Origin: Hyphomicrobiaceae bacterium
GTDB taxonomy: Bacteria > Pseudomonadota > Alphaproteobacteria > Rhizobiales > Hyphomicrobiaceae
NCBI GenBank assembly: GCA_041397645.1
Contig: JAWKWE010000004.1
Coordinates: 2,480,001-2,544,000 of the forward strand
DNA: 64,000 bases
Direction: 5' to 3'
Part shown: one piece after another, positions 28,201-36,187 of the stretch
Position numbering within the stretch: the first letter of the stretch is position 1
Layout of the letters: each line of letters starts with the position of its first letter
Notes under the pieces: model-generated
The model's database searches: none
What the model was told of the DNA's origin: nothing
Seen by the model: only the letters and a program-made list of their open reading frames with translations
Position numbers and translations under genes: made by a program

Positions 28201-31200
28201 CTTAAAGTATCCCCGTCAACGTCCGTCGCCGTCAGCGTTCCCGTGAAGGCCGTATCCTCGCTCGTCACAACGCTCTCGTCCGACGCAACCGGCGCGTCGT
28301 TCACAGCCGTCACAGTCAGCGACACCGTCACAACACCGCTGTCGGACTGGCCGTCGTTCGACTTATACGTGAAGCTGTCGGAACCGTGGTAATCCGCGTC
28401 CGGCGTATACGTGAACGAACCGTCACCGTTCAGCGTCAGCGTTCCGTGCCCCGGGCCCGTCACCACAACCGCGCTCAGGCTGTCGCCGTCAACATCGCTG
28501 TCGTTGACTAGAACACCAGGCGCCGCAACGAGCAGCGTCGTGTCCTCTGACGTCGTATAGCTGTCACCCGAAGCGACAGGCGCATCGTTCACAGCCGTGA
28601 CCGTGATCGACACCGTCTTCGTCACGCTGCCGCCCTGCCCGTCGCTCACCGTATAGGTGAAGCTGTCGGGCCCGTGGTAGTTCGCATCCGGCGTATAGAT
28701 GTAGCTGCCGTCACCCGCCACGCTCACCGTACCGTGCGCAGGATCGCTCGCCTTGCTGAAGCTTAAAGTATCCCCGTCAACGTCCGTCGCCGTCAGCGTT
28801 CCCGTGAAGGCCGTATCCTCGCTCGTCACAACGCTCTCGTCCGACGCAACCGGCGCGTCGTTCACAGCCGTCACAGTCAGCGACACCGTCACAACACCGC
28901 TGTCGGACTGGCCGTCGTTCGACTTATACGTGAAGCTGTCGGAACCGTGGTAATCCGCGTCCGGCGTATACGTGAACGAACCGTCACCGTTCAGCGTCAG
29001 CGTTCCGTGCCCCGGGCCCGTCACCACAACCGCGCTCAGGCTGTCGCCGTCAACATCGCTGTCGTTGACTAGAACACCAGGCGCCGCAACCAGCAGCGTC
29101 GTATCCTCTGACGTCGTATAGCTGTCACCCGAAGCGACAGGCGCATCGTTCACAGCCGTGACCGTGATCGACACCGTCTTCGTCACGCTGCCGCCCTGCC
29201 CGTCGCTCACCGTATAGGTGAAGCTGTCGGGCCCGTGGTAGTTCGCATCCGGCGTATAGATGTAGCTGCCGTCACCCGCCACGCTCACCGTACCGTGCGC
29301 AGGATCGCTCGCCTTGCTGAAGCTTAAAGTATCCCCGTCAACGTCCGTCGCCGTCAGCGTTCCCGTGAAGGCCGTATCCTCGCTCGTCACAACGCTCTCG
29401 TCCGACGCAACCGGCGCGTCGTTCACAGCCGTCACAGTCAGCGACACCGTCACAACACCGCTGTCGGACTGGCCGTCGTTCGACTTATACGTGAAGCTGT
29501 CGGAACCGTGGTAATCCGCGTCCGGCGTATACGTGAACGAACCGTCACCGTTCAGCGTCAGCGTTCCGTGCCCCGGGCCCGTCACCACAACCGCGCTCAG
29601 GCTGTCGCCGTCAACATCGCTGTCGTTGACTAGAACACCAGGCGCCGCAACCAGCAGCGTCGTATCCTCTGACGTCGTATAGCTGTCACCCGAAGCGACA
29701 GGCGCATCGTTCACAGCCGTGACCGTGATCGACACCGTCTTCGTCACGCTGCCGCCCTGCCCGTCGCTCACCGTATAGGTGAAGCTGTCGGGCCCGTGGT
29801 AGTTCGCATCCGGCGTATAGATGTAGCTGCCGTCACCCGCCACGCTCACCGTACCGTGCGCAGGATCGCTCGCCTTGCTGAAGCTTAAAGTATCCCCGTC
29901 AACGTCCGTCGCCGTCAGCGTTCCCGTGAAGGCCGTATCCTCGCTCGTCACAACGCTCTCGTCCGACGCAACCGGCGCGTCGTTCACAGCCGTCACAGTC
30001 AGCGACACCGTCACAACACCGCTGTCGGACTGGCCGTCGTTCGACTTATACGTGAAGCTGTCGGAACCGTGGTAATCCGCGTCCGGCGTATACGTGAACG
30101 AACCGTCACCGTTCAGCGTCAGCGTTCCGTGCCCCGGGCCCGTCACCACAACCGCGCTCAGGCTGTCGCCGTCAACATCGCTGTCGTTGACTAGAACACC
30201 AGGCGCCGCAACCAGCAGCGTCGTATCCTCTGACGTCGTATAGCTGTCACCCGAAGCGACAGGCGCATCGTTCACAGCCGTGACCGTGATCGACACCGTC
30301 TTCGTCACGCTGCCGCCCTGCCCGTCGCTCACCGTATAGGTGAAGCTGTCGGGCCCGTGGTAGTTCGCATCCGGCGTATAGATGTAGCTGCCGTCACCCG
30401 CCACGCTCACCGTACCGTGCGCAGGATCGCTCGCCTTGCTGAAGCTTAAAGTATCCCCGTCAACGTCCGTCGCCGTCAGCGTTCCCGTGAAGGCCGTATC
30501 CTCGCTCGTCACAACGCTCTCGTCCGACGCAACCGGCGCGTCGTTCACAGCCGTCACAGTCAGCGACACCGTCACAACACCGCTGTCGGACTGGCCGTCG
30601 TTCGACTTATACGTGAAGCTGTCGGAACCGTGGTAATCCGCGTCCGGCGTATACGTGAACGAACCGTCACCGTTCAGCGTCAGCGTTCCGTGCCCCGGGC
30701 CCGTCACCACAACCGCGCTCAGGCTGTCGCCGTCAACATCGCTGTCGTTGACTAGAACACCAGGCGCCGCAACCAGCAGCGTCGTATCCTCTGACGTCGT
30801 ATAGCTGTCACCCGAAGCGACAGGCGCATCGTTCACAGCCGTGACCGTGATCGACACCGTCTTCGTCACGCTGCCGCCCTGCCCGTCGCTCACCGTATAG
30901 GTGAAGCTGTCGGGCCCGTGGTAGTTCGCATCCGGCGTATAGATGTAGCTGCCGTCACCCGCCACGCTCACCGTACCGTGCGCAGGATCGCTCGCCTTGC
31001 TGAAGCTTAAAGTATCCCCGTCAACGTCCGTCGCCGTCAGCGTTCCCGTGAAGGCCGTATCCTCGCTCGTCACAACGCTCTCGTCCGACGCAACCGGCGC
31101 GTCGTTCACAGCCGTCACAGTCAGCGACACCGTCACAACACCGCTGTCGGACTGGCCGTCGTTCGACTTATACGTGAAGCTGTCGGAACCGTGGTAATCC

Positions 31201-34200
31201 GCGTCCGGCGTATACGTGAACGAACCGTCACCGTTCAGCGTCAGCGTTCCGTGCCCCGGGCCCGTCACCACAACCGCGCTCAGGCTGTCGCCGTCAACAT
31301 CGCTGTCGTTGACTAGAACACCAGGCGCCGCAACCAGCAGCGTCGTGTCCTCTGACGTCGTATAGCTGTCACCCGAAGCGACAGGCGCATCGTTCACAGC
31401 CGTGACCGTGATCGACACCGTCTTCGTCACGCTGCCGCCCTGCCCGTCGCTCACCGTATAGGTGAAGCTGTCGGGCCCGTGGTAGTTCGCATCCGGCGTA
31501 TAGATGTAGCTGCCGTCACCCGCCACGCTCACCGTACCGTGCGCAGGATCGCTCGCCTTGCTGAAGCTTAAAGTATCCCCGTCAACGTCCGTCGCCGTCA
31601 GCGTTCCCGTGAAGGCCGTATCCTCGCTCGTCACAACGCTCTCGTCCGACGCAACCGGCGCGTCGTTCACAGCCGTCACAGTCAGCGACACCGTCACAAC
31701 ACCGCTGTCGGACTGGCCGTCGTTCGACTTATACGTGAAGCTGTCGGAACCGTGGTAATCCGCGTCCGGCGTATACGTGAACGAACCGTCACCGTTCAGC
31801 GTCAGCGTTCCGTGCCCCGGGCCCGTCACCACAACCGCGCTCAGGCTGTCGCCGTCAACATCGCTGTCGTTGACTAGAACACCAGGCGCCGCAACGAGCA
31901 GCGTCGTGTCCTCTGACGTCGTATAGCTGTCACCCGAAGCGACAGGCGCATCGTTCACAGCCGTGATATTGAGGGTAGCGGTGGCAACGCCCACGCCACC
32001 GTCAGAGTCCGTTATCTGATACGTGAAGCTGTCGGGCCCGTGGTAGTTCGCATCGGGCGTATAGATGAATGTTCCGTTCGTCTGGAATGTCAACGTACCG
32101 TGCGCTGTTCCCGTTACTAGGGAGTAGCTCACGGTGTCCCCATCAGGATCACTGTCGTTAGCCGTTACAGAACCGGAAAGCGGTGTATCTTCAGTTCCGG
32201 TGATCGTGTCATTGCCAGCAACCGGTGGCGGATTGGTAGCGGTATAAGTAAAGTCCTTAGTGAAACTGGCGCCTTGGCTATCGGTCGCGGTGACGGAAAT
32301 CGTGTAAATTCCATCAGACATAGGGCCGCCCTGGGACGCGTCAGAATGAAGCGTGCCCGTTATGGCGCCCGTTGAAGAATTGACCGTCAGCCCAGCAGGA
32401 AGCCCGCTCACAGAGAAGGTAAGTGTGTCGGCATCGGGATCAGAAAAGTTACCGCCTACGGCCAAGTTCACGGCTGAGCCGTCTGCACCTGTCGCATTGG
32501 GAATTGTTGATGCGACTGGCGCCGGGTTTGTCACAGTCCACGTGAACGTTTGCTGCGTTGTAACACTCGATGCATCAACAGCCGTTACGGTCACGATGTA
32601 GGGGCTGGTGGCAGAAGCAAGGTGATCGATCGTTCCGCTTATAATGCCGGTTGAGGTATTTATGGATAGCCCCGCCGGCAGGCCCGTTGCACCATATGTC
32701 AGCGTATCACCGTCGACGTCAGAGAAATTCCCAGACAGGTTGAGCGAGATCGCGTCACCATCAGCTGCTGATTGGTTGGCAACAACCATCGAGGTCGGGG
32801 CATCGTTCACAGGAGCAACGGATATACTCGCGGTCGCGTCGGCAACCGATGTGAGGCCTGCGTTGTCGATAGCGCTATAGTTGAAGCTCGTAGCCCCGTT
32901 CCAGTTTGTACTCGGCTTGAAATAGACCGTCGCGGAATTACTAAGGGCGTTGACTAGCGACCCGATACCAATCGATGTCGTGAGCGTTGCATCACTATAA
33001 AGCGTACCGTTCAGCGGCACTGTCGCGATTTTGAAGCTTGCAACCGAGCCATCAACGTCAGTGCCGTTCAATGTAACCGCAATTGTCGTGTCCTCGTTAC
33101 CTGAGGCGCTAGTCGTCTGCGGCACAGGGGCGTCGTTGACCGAATTCACAGTGATCGAAACCGTGGCCGTTTCGATCTTCCCGCCGGAGGTTACGGTATA
33201 CGTAAAGCTGTCGCTTCCGAAGTAGTTCGCGTCAGGCGTATATGTTATGGCGCCATTAGCTAGGAAGGTCACGCTGCCGTGTGTCGGCGAACTCACGCTG
33301 GTCACACTTGGCGTGCCCTCGAAGCTGTCGGCTGTCGCACCGCCCGTTCCGGTCAGAACGTTAAAGTTCGCGGTGGTGTCCTCGTTCGTCGTAATCGCGT
33401 CGGCGGCGATATCCACAACCGGCGTGATCGTAATAGTTGTTACATCTGTATCCGAGAGCGCACCGCCCGCACCGGTGTTTCCACTGTCGTTGGTTGTCAT
33501 GGTGAGATTAACGGTGCCGTTGAAATCACCAACTTGAACGTAATTTGGGGCCGATGCCGACGCCAGATAGGCGTTGATGTTGCTGAGTGTTCCCGAAAGC
33601 TGAAGCGAAGCCGTGTTTGACCCGCTCACCGTCACGCCGCCGGACGATGTCGCCGTGAGGGAGCCCGAGCTGACGGACAGCGTAACCGTGATATTTCCTG
33701 ATCCCGCATCCACATCCGTGACCGAGAGCCCACTAAGTTTCAGGGCGCCGTCCTCTGTCGCGCTATATGGCGCGATGTGGTTGACAGGCGCGTCATTGAT
33801 TGGATTGACCGTTACGGTCGCGGTCGCGGTTGCGGAGCTACCGTCGGCATCGGTCACCTTATAGGTGAAGCTGTCGGTTCCGCTGTAATTGCTGGACGGT
33901 ACGTATGTGAACGCACCGGTCGCGGTATTGAAAGCCGTTAACGTACCGTGGGACGGACCACTAGTGACCGCTACCGACGTGATCGGCGTATCGCCAAGGT
34001 CGGTTTCATTTGCCAACACGTTATCGCTGAAAGAGGTATCTTCATTCGTCGTGAAGTTGTCGCCCACCAAATCCGGTACGCGATCGATGTTGATACGGCT
34101 TGTTGCTACTCCTGAATTCGTATCTCCGTCATTGACCACGATTTGAATTTGCCGTTGCGTCGTGGATGGTGTGTCGCTGGAGTTTGAGAATTTTATCGCC

Positions 34201-36044
34201 TTGAGCGCCGCTTCATAATTGGCCTCAGACGCAACGCCGGTGAGCGTCACAGTCGTCGATGTGGCTGTATTCGCCACAGTGGCGGTAATACCGGTCGGCA
34301 GCGTGCCGACGCTGAGAACATCGCCTGCCTGCTTATTGGTAAGGGTGATCGTCGCCTGATGAATGTCGGTCGTGGAATCGAAGTTCTGGATCAACGCATC
34401 ACTGTCGACAATGCTGATCGGCGTGCTCTGCTCGGTATAGGTTGCGTGGTAGTCGGGACCGGTAGCCGTCGAGTTATTCGCATCGAGATCGAGACGTAAC
34501 GACGATCCAAAATATTCGATAAAGACGGCGCTGTTCCAATTGGCATCGCCGATATCGGTGATTGCCAGATTTACCGTATAGGACTGACCAGTGGCCAGCT
34601 TGACGACTGCGCTAAGGGGCACAGTCTGGCCATCGAGAACCTCTGCCGGAGATGCCAAACCTGCATTACTGACAAAGTATCCAGAGTTGGTTCCAGCATT
34701 GACGTTGTTAATCGAGACGGGAGTGGATGTGCCGGGGATCAAAGCAAAGTTAGTGTTGCTATAGCTGCCGCCCGACGGATTGGTGCCGGAAATGAAAAAT
34801 CCGAACGCATCATTGTACGACGAACCGACGTACTCGGGATACTCCTCCGAGCCGAAGACATAGTACACTGCAATTTTGTTGACACCAGCATCAGGCGTAA
34901 AGGCGAGCTGAATGCGTGCAACGTCGCGCTGCGTGCCCGTAGATATGGTCTGAAGCGGAGCATAGGTCGTGTTGTCTCCGCTGCCGCTGCCATCCCACTG
35001 GTTGCTCGGAGCATTCGGCAAGGTGGCGATATTGCCGGTGCCCAAAACGACGCCGTCCTTGAGGCCCACATTAGAGTCGTTTTGACTAAACGTTCCTACG
35101 TATGAGCCATTCGTTCCGTTTGGAAGGGTCAGCGCCGTTATGGTGATCCCTGAGTTTGTCGGCACGAAAGAACTTTGCAAGGTAGCAGTGTTTGTCGTCG
35201 CTGTGACAGACAAATTCAGCGTGCCATGCCACTCGTAGTCAGCAACCGTCTTTGCCTCGACGATGCCAATTGACTTTTCCAACACCCAGTTGCCGCCGAG
35301 ATCACTAGCACCAGTGATATCCGTCGAAGCTGCAACGTCGGCTCCCGTCAGATTAGAGAACAAATTTACAAAAGACTCGCCATCACTGCCGTGAGCAACG
35401 TCGCAGCCATAGATAAGAATGTCGCCCGTCTCCGAGAGCGATGCTCCAATTTTAGCCAGCACGTCTGAATGAGCGGCAAGATTGGCGTTTGTCAGCTCTT
35501 CAGAACCAAGTTTGAGCGTGGCTTCCGTGCCGTGCGAAATAATGTGAATTGCGCCAATGTCGCTACGAGTTGCAAGATAAGTGGCCATCTGATCGAGTCC
35601 CGAAGATGTATCGTCAATAAGGACGATCTCATCGTTCAGGTCGATTGCTGAGATAATCTGCTCAAGATTCTCAACATGCTTGTCGATGAACACTACCGTT
35701 GCGGCCGCTTTATCGGCCGGACCCGAAAGCGCTGCAGCGAGTTCGGCATTTCCGGCGTCACCCGCGTCATGAGTAACGTGGGCAGGCTCTGGCACGGCCT
35801 CTCCCGCACCGGGGTTACTAGCGCCGCTTGCTTTCGTTGCAGCTTCGTGGCCATCGTTGGTTTGCGATTGGACCGCGTGTTGGTCGGCAGCGGTCACCGC
35901 CGCTGCCACCGCCGCGGCATCAAAAGCTATTCTTGGCTCGAGCGCACGATATGAGACGCCGGCTTTAAACAAACGGCGCAGCCCTTGAAGCTGTTTCTCT
36001 TCGTTCTGATGCCCACTTCGGACGCGTCGCGAAATCAAACTCAT
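22203..36044 (-). CDS. Giant repetitive surface protein: LEPR motif, DUF4347, choice-of-anchor L, more than 30 cadherin-like domains
   Basis: About 4,613 residues and probably a secreted adhesin or biofilm matrix protein. The order is: a basic N-terminus with YRALEPRIAFDAAA (LEPR-type motif, residues about 35-48); an Ala/His-rich linker; DUF4347 (about 115-275, with IHIISHGTEATLKLG and ILIYGCDVAHG); and a choice-of-anchor-L-like domain (about 280-510, YYVFGSEEYPEYVG and NDAFGFFISG). Diverse cadherin/Ig-like domains with VNDAPV joints follow, and then 15 copies of a 187-residue unit (about 1370-4175). Another putative-Ig domain precedes a unique C-terminus of about 430 residues. No RTX nonapeptides or LPxTG motif are seen. 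The ATG at 36044 is preferred; an in-frame GTG at 36053 is also possible. The gene lies 143 bp downstream of the M50-HlyD gene, in a locus that presumably exports it. Confidence 0.92.
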   Translation of the reverse strand: MSLISRRVRSGHQNEEKQLQGLRRLFKAGVSYRALEPRIAFDAAAVAAAVTAADQHAVQSQTNDGHEAATKASGASNPGAGEAVPEPAHVTHDAGDAGNAELAAALSGPADKAAATVVFIDKHVENLEQIISAIDLNDEIVLIDDTSSGLDQMATYLATRSDIGAIHIISHGTEATLKLGSEELTNANLAAHSDVLAKIGASLSETGDILIYGCDVAHGSDGESFVNLFSNLTGADVAASTDITGASDLGGNWVLEKSIGIVEAKTVADYEWHGTLNLSVTATTNTATLQSSFVPTNSGITITALTLPNGTNGSYVGTFSQNDSNVGLKDGVVLGTGNIATLPNAPSNQWDGSGSGDNTTYAPLQTISTGTQRDVARIQLAFTPDAGVNKIAVYYVFGSEEYPEYVGSSYNDAFGFFISGTNPSGGSYSNTNFALIPGTSTPVSINNVNAGTNSGYFVSNAGLASPAEVLDGQTVPLSAVVKLATGQSYTVNLAITDIGDANWNSAVFIEYFGSSLRLDLDANNSTATGPDYHATYTEQSTPISIVDSDALIQNFDSTTDIHQATITLTNKQAGDVLSVGTLPTGITATVANTATSTTVTLTGVASEANYEAALKAIKFSNSSDTPSTTQRQIQIVVNDGDTNSGVATSRINIDRVPDLVGDNFTTNEDTSFSDNVLANETDLGDTPITSVAVTSGPSHGTLTAFNTATGAFTYVPSSNYSGTDSFTYKVTDADGSSATATATVTVNPINDAPVNHIAPYSATEDGALKLSGLSVTDVDAGSGNITVTLSVSSGSLTATSSGGVTVSGSNTASLQLSGTLSNINAYLASASAPNYVQVGDFNGTVNLTMTTNDSGNTGAGGALSDTDVTTITITPVVDIAADAITTNEDTTANFNVLTGTGGATADSFEGTPSVTSVSSPTHGSVTFLANGAITYTPDANYFGSDSFTYTVTSGGKIETATVSITVNSVNDAPVPQTTSASGNEDTTIAVTLNGTDVDGSVASFKIATVPLNGTLYSDATLTTSIGIGSLVNALSNSATVYFKPSTNWNGATSFNYSAIDNAGLTSVADATASISVAPVNDAPTSMVVANQSAADGDAISLNLSGNFSDVDGDTLTYGATGLPAGLSINTSTGIISGTIDHLASATSPYIVTVTAVDASSVTTQQTFTWTVTNPAPVASTIPNATGADGSAVNLAVGGNFSDPDADTLTFSVSGLPAGLTVNSSTGAITGTLHSDASQGGPMSDGIYTISVTATDSQGASFTKDFTYTATNPPPVAGNDTITGTEDTPLSGSVTANDSDPDGDTVSYSLVTGTAHGTLTFQTNGTFIYTPDANYHGPDSFTYQITDSDGGVGVATATLNITAVNDAPVASGDSYTTSEDTTLLVAAPGVLVNDSDVDGDSLSAVVVTGPGHGTLTLNGDGSFTYTPDADYHGSDSFTYKSNDGQSDSGVVTVSLTVTAVNDAPVASDESVVTSEDTAFTGTLTATDVDGDTLSFSKASDPAHGTVSVAGDGSYIYTPDANYHGPDSFTYTVSDGQGGSVTKTVSITVTAVNDAPVASGDSYTTSEDTTLLVAAPGVLVNDSDVDGDSLSAVVVTGPGHGTLTLNGDGSFTYTPDADYHGSDSFTYKSNDGQSDSGVVTVSLTVTAVNDAPVASDESVVTSEDTAFTGTLTATDVDGDTLSFSKASDPAHGTVSVAGDGSYIYTPDANYHGPDSFTYTVSDGQGGSVTKTVSITVTAVNDAPVASGDSYTTSEDTTLLVAAPGVLVNDSDVDGDSLSAVVVTGPGHGTLTLNGDGSFTYTPDADYHGSDSFTYKSNDGQSDSGVVTVSLTVTAVNDAPVASDESVVTSEDTAFTGTLTATDVDGDTLSFSKASDPAHGTVSVAGDGSYIYTPDANYHGPDSFTYTVSDGQGGSVTKTVSITVTAVNDAPVASGDSYTTSEDTTLLVAAPGVLVNDSDVDGDSLSAVVVTGPGHGTLTLNGDGSFTYTPDADYHGSDSFTYKSNDGQSDSGVVTVSLTVTAVNDAPVASDESVVTSEDTAFTGTLTATDVDGDTLSFSKASDPAHGTVSVAGDGSYIYTPDANYHGPDSFTYTVSDGQGGSVTKTVSITVTAVNDAPVASGDSYTTSEDTTLLVAAPGVLVNDSDVDGDSLSAVVVTGPGHGTLTLNGDGSFTYTPDADYHGSDSFTYKSNDGQSDSGVVTVSLTVTAVNDAPVASDESVVTSEDTAFTGTLTATDVDGDTLSFSKASDPAHGTVSVAGDGSYIYTPDANYHGPDSFTYTVSDGQGGSVTKTVSITVTAVNDAPVASGDSYTTSEDTTLLVAAPGVLVNDSDVDGDSLSAVVVTGPGHGTLTLNGDGSFTYTPDADYHGSDSFTYKSNDGQSDSGVVTVSLTVTAVNDAPVASDESVVTSEDTAFTGTLTATDVDGDTLSFSKASDPAHGTVSVAGDGSYIYTPDANYHGPDSFTYTVSDGQGGSVTKTVSITVTAVNDAPVASGDSYTTSEDTTLLVAAPGVLVNDSDVDGDSLSAVVVTGPGHGTLTLNGDGSFTYTPDADYHGSDSFTYKSNDGQSDSGVVTVSLTVTAVNDAPVASDESVVTSEDTAFTGTLTATDVDGDTLSFSKASDPAHGTVSVAGDGSYIYTPDANYHGPDSFTYTVSDGQGGSVTKTVSITVTAVNDAPVASGDSYTTSEDTTLLVAAPGVLVNDSDVDGDSLSAVVVTGPGHGTLTLNGDGSFTYTPDADYHGSDSFTYKSNDGQSDSGVVTVSLTVTAVNDAPVASDESVVTSEDTAFTGTLTATDVDGDTLSFSKASDPAHGTVSVAGDGSYIYTPDANYHGPDSFTYTVSDGQGGSVTKTVSITVTAVNDAPVASGDSYTTSEDTTLLVAAPGVLVNDSDVDGDSLSAVVVTGPGHGTLTLNGDGSFTYTPDADYHGSDSFTYKSNDGQSDSGVVTVSLTVTAVNDAPVASDESVVTSEDTAFTGTLTATDVDGDTLSFSKASDPAHGTVSVAGDGSYIYTPDANYHGPDSFTYTVSDGQGGSVTKTVSITVTAVNDAPVASGDSYTTSEDTTLLVAAPGVLVNDSDVDGDSLSAVVVTGPGHGTLTLNGDGSFTYTPDADYHGSDSFTYKSNDGQSDSGVVTVSLTVTAVNDAPVASDESVVTSEDTAFTGTLTATDVDGDTLSFSKASDPAHGTVSVAGDGSYIYTPDANYHGPDSFTYTVSDGQGGSVTKTVSITVTAVNDAPVASGDSYTTSEDTTLLVAAPGVLVNDSDVDGDSLSAVVVTGPGHGTLTLNGDGSFTYTPDADYHGSDSFTYKSNDGQSDSGVVTVSLTVTAVNDAPVASDESVVTSEDTAFTGTLTATDVDGDTLSFSKASDPAHGTVSVAGDGSYIYTPDANYHGPDSFTYTVSDGQGGSVTKTVSITVTAVNDAPVASGDSYTTSEDTTLLVAAPGVLVNDSDVDGDSLSAVVVTGPGHGTLTLNGDGSFTYTPDADYHGSDSFTYKSNDGQSDSGVVTVSLTVTAVNDAPVASDESVVTSEDTAFTGTLTATDVDGDTLSFSKASDPAHGTVSVAGDGSYIYTPDANYHGPDSFTYTVSDGQGGSVTKTVSITVTAVNDAPVASGDSYTTSEDTTLLVAAPGVLVNDSDVDGDSLSAVVVTGPGHGTLTLNGDGSFTYTPDADYHGSDSFTYKSNDGQSDSGVVTVSLTVTAVNDAPVASDESVVTSEDTAFTGTLTATDVDGDTLSFSKASDPAHGTVSVAGDGSYIYTPDANYHGPDSFTYTVSDGQGGSVTKTVSITVTAVNDAPVASGDSYTTSEDTTLLVAAPGVLVNDSDVDGDSLSAVVVTGPGHGTLTLNGDGSFTYTPDADYHGSDSFTYKSNDGQSDSGVVTVSLTVTAVNDAPVASDESVVTSEDTAFTGTLTATDVDGDTLSFSKASDPAHGTVSVAGDGSYIYTPDANYHGPDSFTYTVSDGQGGSVTKTVSITVTAVNDAPVASGDSYTTSEDTTLLVAAPGVLVNDSDVDGDSLSAVVVTGPGHGTLTLNGDGSFTYTPDADYHGSDSFTYKSNDGQSDSGVVTVSLTVTAVNDAPVASDESVVTSEDTAFTGTLTATDVDGDTLSFSKASDPAHGTVSVAGDGSYIYTPDANYHGPDSFTYTVSDGQGGSVTKTVSITVTAVNDAPVIGPFIPPKSSDGQTIEFDVSRLVSDVDGDQVTYTASGLPPGLAIDPNSGVVSGTLKHDSSNSGPYTVTFTVDDGHGGKTTRTVDWSIENPAPIAQSDTASTVAGRATVIDVLDNDTDPDGDPISVVAAQAAHGSVQILADGSLRYTPKPGYIGKDRITYWIDDSDGGRAKAFVTIDVAANDYVYQSEVFGFEGPEWPSYPEAIAPREALVADGAVIEAVFDIESLRSIAGSLGADGVVLASVNSARSLNGICTLGNRGSVLEVIAAERSRELAARAGLADVRLFRMSEPLLGFSMRHNVPGNLGGLSDREQIVIDSSVCDGTLIIQISNTIEAGTRRIVDYRVTRSDGTEIPDWLQRADNGLFIGRRAADAETLKLKIEAVYSDGTVVIERVEIDAITGEIRPQNWKEGLNTPRLFKDQINAPPMLTFAQIESLGKALTP
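23526..31940 (-). repeat. 15 tandem 561-bp repeats inside the giant surface-protein gene
   Basis: The period is exactly 561 bp: 15 units span 8,415 bp, followed by a 26-bp partial copy up to 31966. Each unit encodes 187 residues forming two different cadherin-like domains of about 93 residues. One contains SEDTTLLVAAPGVL ... DADYHGSDSFTY, the other SEDTAFTGTLTATD ... DANYHGPDSFTY. The only differences I found between units are two synonymous third-position changes in the ED-TTLL-V segment (GAT/GAC and CTG/CTC). Such uniformity indicates recent expansion or continual homogenisation by unequal crossing-over or gene conversion. Copy number here depends on correct assembly. Confidence 0.97.
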
Positions 36045-36187
36045 AGCCCACACAACACAAGACCCATACGTCCTATTTATTCCCCTATTGTTAATATTAT
36101 ATTCTACTCCTCTATATCCCCCGTAAATTAATGAATTAGAGAAGCAGCATCCAATTCAGCTTCTTTTAATTTGTGTTTATATTTTGC
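36045..36187. promoter_or_regulatory. AT-rich spacer before the giant gene, possible own promoter
   Basis: This spacer of about 140 bp between the M50-HlyD gene and the giant gene is strikingly AT-rich (runs such as TTAATATTATATT and TAAATTAATGAATTAG), unlike the GC-rich surroundings. It is the longest gap in the five-gene locus. An independent promoter or a long leader for the giant mRNA is likely, but I cannot fix -35/-10 boxes with confidence. Confidence 0.4.

Noticed and set aside
23704..31758. Fifteen identical 66-residue open frames on the + strand, one per repeat unit
   Set aside because: They are antisense shadows of the 561-bp repeat, recur with exactly its period, and have no ribosome site; the minus-strand frame carries the clear cadherin-like protein.
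23526..31940. Possible CRISPR-like or satellite array
   Set aside because: The unit is 561 bp with no unique spacers and keeps one open protein frame throughout, so it is a coding tandem repeat.
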